This document shows positions 60,480 to 64,000 of a DNA stretch of 64,000 nt, one piece after another. The notes beneath the pieces are model-generated. The model searched no databases. It saw only the letters and a list, made by a program, of their open reading frames with translations, and had not been told where the DNA came from. The position numbers and the translations under genes are program-made. Position 1 is the stretch's first letter. The number at the start of each line of letters is the position of its first letter. This DNA is from Mycobacterium sp. 050128 (GTDB lineage Bacteria; Actinomycetota; Actinomycetes; Mycobacteriales; Mycobacteriaceae): contig NZ_JAZGLW010000003.1 in NCBI RefSeq assembly GCF_036409155.1, forward strand, positions 532,308 to 596,307, in the 5' to 3' direction.

Positions 60480-61192
60480 TGGTGTCGACCTGGCGCACGC
60501 GCGTCGACGCCGCGGATTGGGACGCGGTAGCCGCCGACATGGACGACGTCGGCGGTGCACTGCTGCCGGAGCTGATCACGCCTGCCGAGTGCGCCTCAAT
60601 CATCGATTTGTTTTCTGACGACAGTCGTTTTCGCGCGATCGTCGACATGGGGCGACACCGCTACGGACAAGGCGAGTATCGCTATTTCAAACAGCCCTAT
60701 CCGCCTCCGATAGACGATCTGAAACAGGCGCTCTACCCGAGGTTGTTGCCGATCGCCCGAGACTGGTGGACAAAGCTCGGGCGGCAGGCTCCGTGGCCCG
60801 ACACTCTCGACGAATGGCTGGACACGTGCCATCGCGCCGGCCAAACCAAGCCCACCGCGCTGATGCTCAAGTACGGCCCGGGCGATTGGAATGCGCTGCA
60901 CCGAGACCTCTACGGAGACCTCATCTTTCCGCTGCAGGTCGTCATCAATCTCAACGAGCCTGGCGTCGCGCACACCGGAGGCGAGTTCCTGCTCGTCGAG
61001 CAACGGGCCCGGGCTCAATCACGAGGGACAGCCACGACACTGCCGCACGGACACGGCTACGTCTTCACGACACGGGAACGGCCTGTGCGATCGACGCGAG
61101 GATGGTCGGCGGCCCCGGTACGCCATGGTGTGTCCGCCGTCCGCTCCGGCCAGCGCTACACACTGGGACTGATCTTCCACGACGCGGCCTGA
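60479..61192 (+). CDS. 2OG-Fe(II) oxygenase family protein
   Basis: A 237-residue non-heme iron oxygenase. The iron ligands are His141 and Asp143 in NALHRDLYGD and a distal His near 216 in VRHGVSAVRSGQRY, whose Arg fits the 2-oxoglutarate carboxylate site. The order HxD...H...R is that of the prolyl-hydroxylase/AlkB-type superfamily. Translational coupling to ogt suggests a DNA- or RNA-alkylation repair function like that of AlkB, but sequence alone cannot exclude a protein hydroxylase. The reaction consumes O2 and 2-oxoglutarate and yields succinate and CO2. Confidence 0.8.
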   Translation: MVSTWRTRVDAADWDAVAADMDDVGGALLPELITPAECASIIDLFSDDSRFRAIVDMGRHRYGQGEYRYFKQPYPPPIDDLKQALYPRLLPIARDWWTKLGRQAPWPDTLDEWLDTCHRAGQTKPTALMLKYGPGDWNALHRDLYGDLIFPLQVVINLNEPGVAHTGGEFLLVEQRARAQSRGTATTLPHGHGYVFTTRERPVRSTRGWSAAPVRHGVSAVRSGQRYTLGLIFHDAA

Positions 61193-61227
61193 ACATAGCC
61201 GTCGCCGGTTGCGGCACCATGGTGGGC

Positions 61228-61893
61228 ATGGAGTTGTACGACGCTATGCGTTCTACCGCGGCAGTGCGCGAATTCACCGACGACCCGCTACCCGATGACG
61301 TTCTCGAGCGCATCCTCGATAACGCGCGCTTCGCACCGACCGGCGGCAACCGGCAGGGCGTGCGCGTCATCGTGCTTCGTGACAAGGACACCCGATCTGC
61401 GTTGGCCGATCTCGGGCTTACCGCGGCTCGCCGCTATACGGCGCAGCTCGCCAATGGCGAGGCGCCATGGAACCCGTTGCAGCCGACCAGCTTAGATGCG
61501 TCCGCGATCGAGGCGGCGCAGGTGCCTGCACAAATGTGGGCGCCGTTTCGTGAGGCGCCGGTCGTGTTGATGTTCCTTGTGAATCTCGGCGTTGTCGCCG
61601 CGACTGATCAGGATCTCGATCGCATCGCGGTGGTACCCGGTGCTTCCGTGTACCCGTTCGTGTGGAACGTGTTGCTGGCCGCGCGCAATGAAGGCTTTGG
61701 CGGAGTGCTGACAACCATGGTTGTCGCCGAGGAGCCGCGGGTGAAAGATCTTCTCGGCATTCCCGACTCGTATGCCATCGCCGCACTGGTGCCGTTGGGC
61801 AAACCGGTGCGCCAACTGTCGAAGTTGCGGCGCCGGCCGGTCTCCGAGTTCGCCACCTGCGACCGGTTCGACGGAGTACCCTTCGTCGGCTAG
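61228..61893 (+). CDS. Nitroreductase family protein (FMN-dependent)
   Basis: A 221-residue classical nitroreductase, distinct from the Acg family. FMN contacts are seen in MRSTAAVREFTDDPLPDDVL near the start, FAPTGGNRQGVRVIV (about 35-49), and the C-terminal LLAARNEGFGGVLTTM. It reduces nitro groups or quinones with NAD(P)H. A second ATG nine bases upstream (61219) is possible. It follows the oxygenase gene by 35 bp and so may share its operon. Confidence 0.85.
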   Translation: MELYDAMRSTAAVREFTDDPLPDDVLERILDNARFAPTGGNRQGVRVIVLRDKDTRSALADLGLTAARRYTAQLANGEAPWNPLQPTSLDASAIEAAQVPAQMWAPFREAPVVLMFLVNLGVVAATDQDLDRIAVVPGASVYPFVWNVLLAARNEGFGGVLTTMVVAEEPRVKDLLGIPDSYAIAALVPLGKPVRQLSKLRRRPVSEFATCDRFDGVPFVG

Positions 61894-61965
61894 CCGGGTG
61901 TTCCCTGAAGCGAACGGGCAACCGGGATGTGGGGCGTCGGGGGCAAGCGGTTTTCCCACCGGCTC

Positions 61966-62535
61966 TTAGGCTGCGACTGCCGCGTCGTCGCCTGCGCGGA
62001 TGTATCGCTGCTCAATCGCGAAGTCCATCAGCAGCTTTCGCATGTTCTTGCGCCCACGGTGGATGCGAGACATGACTGAACCCAGTGGTATGTTCAGGAC
62101 TTCGCTGATTTCCTTGTATTGGAAGCCTTCCACGTCGGCGTAGTAGACAGCCAGCTGCTGCGACTCGGGAAGCTGCTGAAGTGCCTGGCGTACCTCGGGA
62201 TCACCGATCGAGTCGAGCACGACGGTCTCAGCCGACAATCGTCCCGCAGTCGACTGTGAGGGTCCCGCGGGAATCAGAAAGTCGCTGATGTCACCGGCCA
62301 GCCATTCCGTTGGCCGACGATTGGCGGTGCGGTAGTGATTGATCCGCGTGTGGTTCATGATCGTGAAGAGCCACGCGCGCAGGTTCGTGCCTTCCCTGAA
62401 GGACCCAAATCCGACGTACGCCTTGATCATGGTTTCCTGGACGAGGTCTTCGGCGTCGGCGTGGCTTTGGGTGTACCTGCGTGCCGCACGGAATAGCTGA
62501 TCCCGCAGCGGAATGACGTCGCGTTCGAACCGCAT
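61966..62535 (-). CDS. SigH-like ECF RNA polymerase sigma factor
   Basis: A 189-residue sigma factor. Region 2 has [38 protein letters not shown] and [19 protein letters not shown]. Region 4 has [20 protein letters not shown] and [17 protein letters not shown]. The motifs are those of SigH/SigR-type redox sigma factors, but the N-terminus is shorter than in M. tuberculosis SigH and no RshA-type anti-sigma gene follows. A paralogue of SigH is therefore more likely than SigH itself. Confidence 0.85.
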   Translation of the reverse strand: MRFERDVIPLRDQLFRAARRYTQSHADAEDLVQETMIKAYVGFGSFREGTNLRAWLFTIMNHTRINHYRTANRRPTEWLAGDISDFLIPAGPSQSTAGRLSAETVVLDSIGDPEVRQALQQLPESQQLAVYYADVEGFQYKEISEVLNIPLGSVMSRIHRGRKNMRKLLMDFAIEQRYIRAGDDAAVAA

Positions 62536-62760
62536 CGCGAGGTCGTCGAGCTGAGGGCCCTGCGGGGGACCGCGACATGATCATCAACCTCGTAATCTCT
62601 GAGCTCGGTTGTGTCTCTTCATCAGAGCAACCAAGGATCATCGTGTCCAATGAATGGTTCTGATCCAACCCATCAAAGATAGAGATGAGGGTTCGTCCCG
62701 CCTGCTTTGGGAATTATGTCACTGTGACGGAATACGTTGGGGCGCTAGGCCTTTTAACTG
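62536..62760. other. Intergenic region upstream of the SigH-like gene
   Basis: A 225-bp gap between the CobW-like stop and the sigma-factor start. A perfect palindrome GTCAC-T-GTGAC lies at 62718-62728; no clear gene or sigma consensus was recognised. Confidence 0.4.
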
Positions 62761-63789
62761 TCAGAGGCTGCGTCGGCGATACAGCCTGAGGCGGTGAATA
62801 TTGGTCAGAGTGGCCGGACCCGCGAACGGCCGCAATGCGGCATCAAGTCGAGCGCGTACCGCATCGGTGTCGAGGCCGATCCCGATCGCAACGAGGCAGT
62901 TGGCCGACAACCCGGGGGGCGCGATCGCAAGGTGAATTGCCGTCCCGACCAGATTGACCGCATAGGTCTGTGTGGTCGCGCCGTAACGCATCGCGACTGC
63001 GCCCTTGATCCGATATGCCCCGGCCGGCGGATCCTCGAGTAAGTCGATCAGCGCGCCCGGGTCGATTTCGCCCTCGCTCGTCGCGGTGACCGAATCGGCG
63101 TGTGAGTTGTCGTGGTGGTGGGCGATCGGGTCGGTCGTGGCATCGACGAATAGGTCGCGCAATGAGAGCTGGCCCGTCTCCTCGGGCGTTCCCGCTACGT
63201 CGTACAGCAGTGTGGGGTCGACTTGGCCGCCGACTGTACCGACGACGGTCGCGCGCGGATTGCGCTCTCGCACGCGGCGTTCCACCCGCTTGACCGTCGC
63301 GGCGCGATCGTCGCGGGGGACTCGGTCGAGTTTGTTGACGACGACGAGAGAGGCTACGCCATAGCGGGCGGGCGCGGTATGGCCGACGTCGACGGTATCG
63401 AAGTGGGCCGCGGCGTCGATCACATCGACAAGTCCGCCGAAGCGCACGCCCGGGACTTCGCTGAAGCCGATGATTCGCGCGACCGAAACGGGTTCGGCTA
63501 GACCGCTGGCCTCGACGATGACCGCGTCCAGATTCAGCCGGGGGTCGGCAAGCTTGGTCAATGCCTCGTCGATCCCGCCGTCATCAGGCAGGCAGCAGAT
63601 GCATCCGCCGGCGATGGAGGCAGGCTCGTCGACCTGCCCGGTCACCAGCATGGCATCGACGTTGAGTTCACCGAAGTCATTGATGATGACGCCGACTCGC
63701 GCTCCCGGGCTACGTAGAACATGGTTGAGGAGACTCGTCTTGCCTGCGCCAAGATGGCCCGTCAAGCAGATGACAGGGATCGCTCGCAC
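62761..63789 (-). CDS. CobW/ZNG-type GTPase, probable zinc metallochaperone
   Basis: A 342-residue G3E-family GTPase. P-loop GHLGAGKTS at 11-19, metal-binding GGCICC at about 61-66, Walker B-type VIVEASGLAEPV, and the NKLD base-recognition motif in VVVNKLDRV. A short His-rich stretch, AHHHDNSHAD, follows at about 218-227, and the CobW C-terminal domain ends with ITNIHRLRLYRRR-type sequence. Such proteins hand zinc or cobalt to client enzymes under metal shortage. A site resembling the mycobacterial Zur box lies about 37 bp upstream, supporting zinc repression. Confidence 0.88.
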   Translation of the reverse strand: MRAIPVICLTGHLGAGKTSLLNHVLRSPGARVGVIINDFGELNVDAMLVTGQVDEPASIAGGCICCLPDDGGIDEALTKLADPRLNLDAVIVEASGLAEPVSVARIIGFSEVPGVRFGGLVDVIDAAAHFDTVDVGHTAPARYGVASLVVVNKLDRVPRDDRAATVKRVERRVRERNPRATVVGTVGGQVDPTLLYDVAGTPEETGQLSLRDLFVDATTDPIAHHHDNSHADSVTATSEGEIDPGALIDLLEDPPAGAYRIKGAVAMRYGATTQTYAVNLVGTAIHLAIAPPGLSANCLVAIGIGLDTDAVRARLDAALRPFAGPATLTNIHRLRLYRRRSL

Positions 63790-63825
63790 ATTGTCCTTCC
63801 TGTCTCACGGATCGCAGCGGTAAGC

Positions 63826-63848
63826 GTAATGCTAATGATTTTCAATAA
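63826..63848. promoter_or_regulatory. Candidate Zur box upstream of the CobW-like gene
   Basis: Read on the minus strand the site is TATTGAAAATCATTAGCATT; its left half, TTGAAAATCATT, agrees with the known mycobacterial Zur consensus. It lies about 37 bp before the start codon, a position suited to repression when zinc is plentiful. Confidence 0.65.
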
Positions 63849-63913
63849 GCCCCACCGAGTCGGGCCCGGATTCGGCCGGCATGCCTCGACCGATGCAAGC
63901 ACGCCTGTCCGTT

Positions 63914-63973
63914 CTCATTGAATCTGGGGCACATTTACTAGTCTGACCTGCATTGCCCCAGATTGGATGAGAA
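63914..63973. repeat. Long inverted repeat near the window edge
   Basis: The left arm at 63914-63931 contains AATCTGGGGCA; the right arm at 63954-63973 begins TGCCCCAGATT. The inner 11 bp are exactly complementary, and the arms extend to about 18 bp with two mismatches (CTCATTGAAT against CTCATCCAAT). The loop is 22 bp. The motif CTCATTGAAT recurs at 63991-64000, where the window ends. It could be the end of an insertion sequence or a paired terminator/operator. Confidence 0.55.
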
Positions 63974-64000
63974 TTTCGATCGCGACGTTTCTCATTGAAT

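Noticed and set aside
62536..62668. Upstream extension of the SigH-like protein
   Set aside because: The ATG at about 62580 is out of frame with the sigma factor; the in-frame reading upstream has no start codon before a stop.
1..64000. tRNA, rRNA, CRISPR arrays, prophage or complete transposase genes
   Set aside because: None of the characteristic sequences, repeat series or protein families was seen when reading both strands.

Overview
The window is about 64 kb of high-GC actinobacterial chromosome. Its gene content points to Mycobacterium, probably a slow-growing non-tuberculous species: the response regulator DosR, HspX, Tgs1, FdxA, Rv2030c-, Rv2625c-, Rv2628-, Rv3131- and Rv2002-type proteins, MmpS/MmpL and many acyl-CoA dehydrogenase/phosphotransferase genes. 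M. tuberculosis locus names are used from memory of those proteins, not from a search. No rRNA, tRNA, CRISPR array, prophage or complete insertion sequence was seen.

Layout. (1) 1-16.0 kb: a lipid/CoA-catabolism region with three aminoglycoside-phosphotransferase-like kinases, two acyl-CoA dehydrogenases, an MDR-type oxidoreductase, SDR and epimerase-type reductases, hot-dog and SnoaL-like proteins and three TetR regulators, ending with a cation/proton antiporter. (2) 16.1-52.8 kb: a very dense dormancy (DosR) island. It opens with a P1B-type ATPase fused to a hemerythrin domain. It then holds Rv2628- and Rv3131-like genes, a DUF302 protein, an MgtA-like ATPase, a rip3-usp-DUF2156 operon, two more Acg-type nitroreductases, an Rv3129-like protein, an operon for ACP, 2-oxoacid dehydrogenase E2/E1beta/E1alpha and an acetyl-CoA-synthetase-like ligase, several universal stress proteins, hspX, Rv2030c, dosR, dosS, fdxA, an Rv2004c-like kinase, two ketoacyl synthase III-like proteins, tgs1 and an Rv2002-type SDR. 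About nineteen candidate DosR boxes (core GGGACTWWAGTCCC) lie in the promoter gaps. In M. tuberculosis the corresponding genes are split over several distant loci; here they are consolidated. (3) 52.8-58.0 kb: mmpS-mmpL with a TetR gene and a lipase/esterase. (4) 58.1-61.9 kb: two O6-alkylguanine-DNA methyltransferase genes, an ECF sigma factor, a 2OG-Fe(II) oxygenase and a nitroreductase, a probable alkylation-repair neighbourhood. (5) 62.0-64.0 kb: a SigH-like sigma factor, a CobW-type GTPase behind a likely Zur box, and long inverted repeats at the window edge.

Several genes are visibly decaying: a Ddn-like reductase with an in-frame amber codon, a pfkB remnant directly behind the Rv2030c gene, a universal stress protein shrunk to 52 codons, and an epimerase tail.

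Working hypothesis (inference): under hypoxia DosR/DosS induces, besides the classical stress proteins, an acyl-supply module (acyl-CoA ligase, E1/E2, ACP), a ketoacyl synthase III pair and Tgs1. Together these would redirect carbon and reductant into storage lipid, while the ATPases handle metal and oxygen-linked stress.
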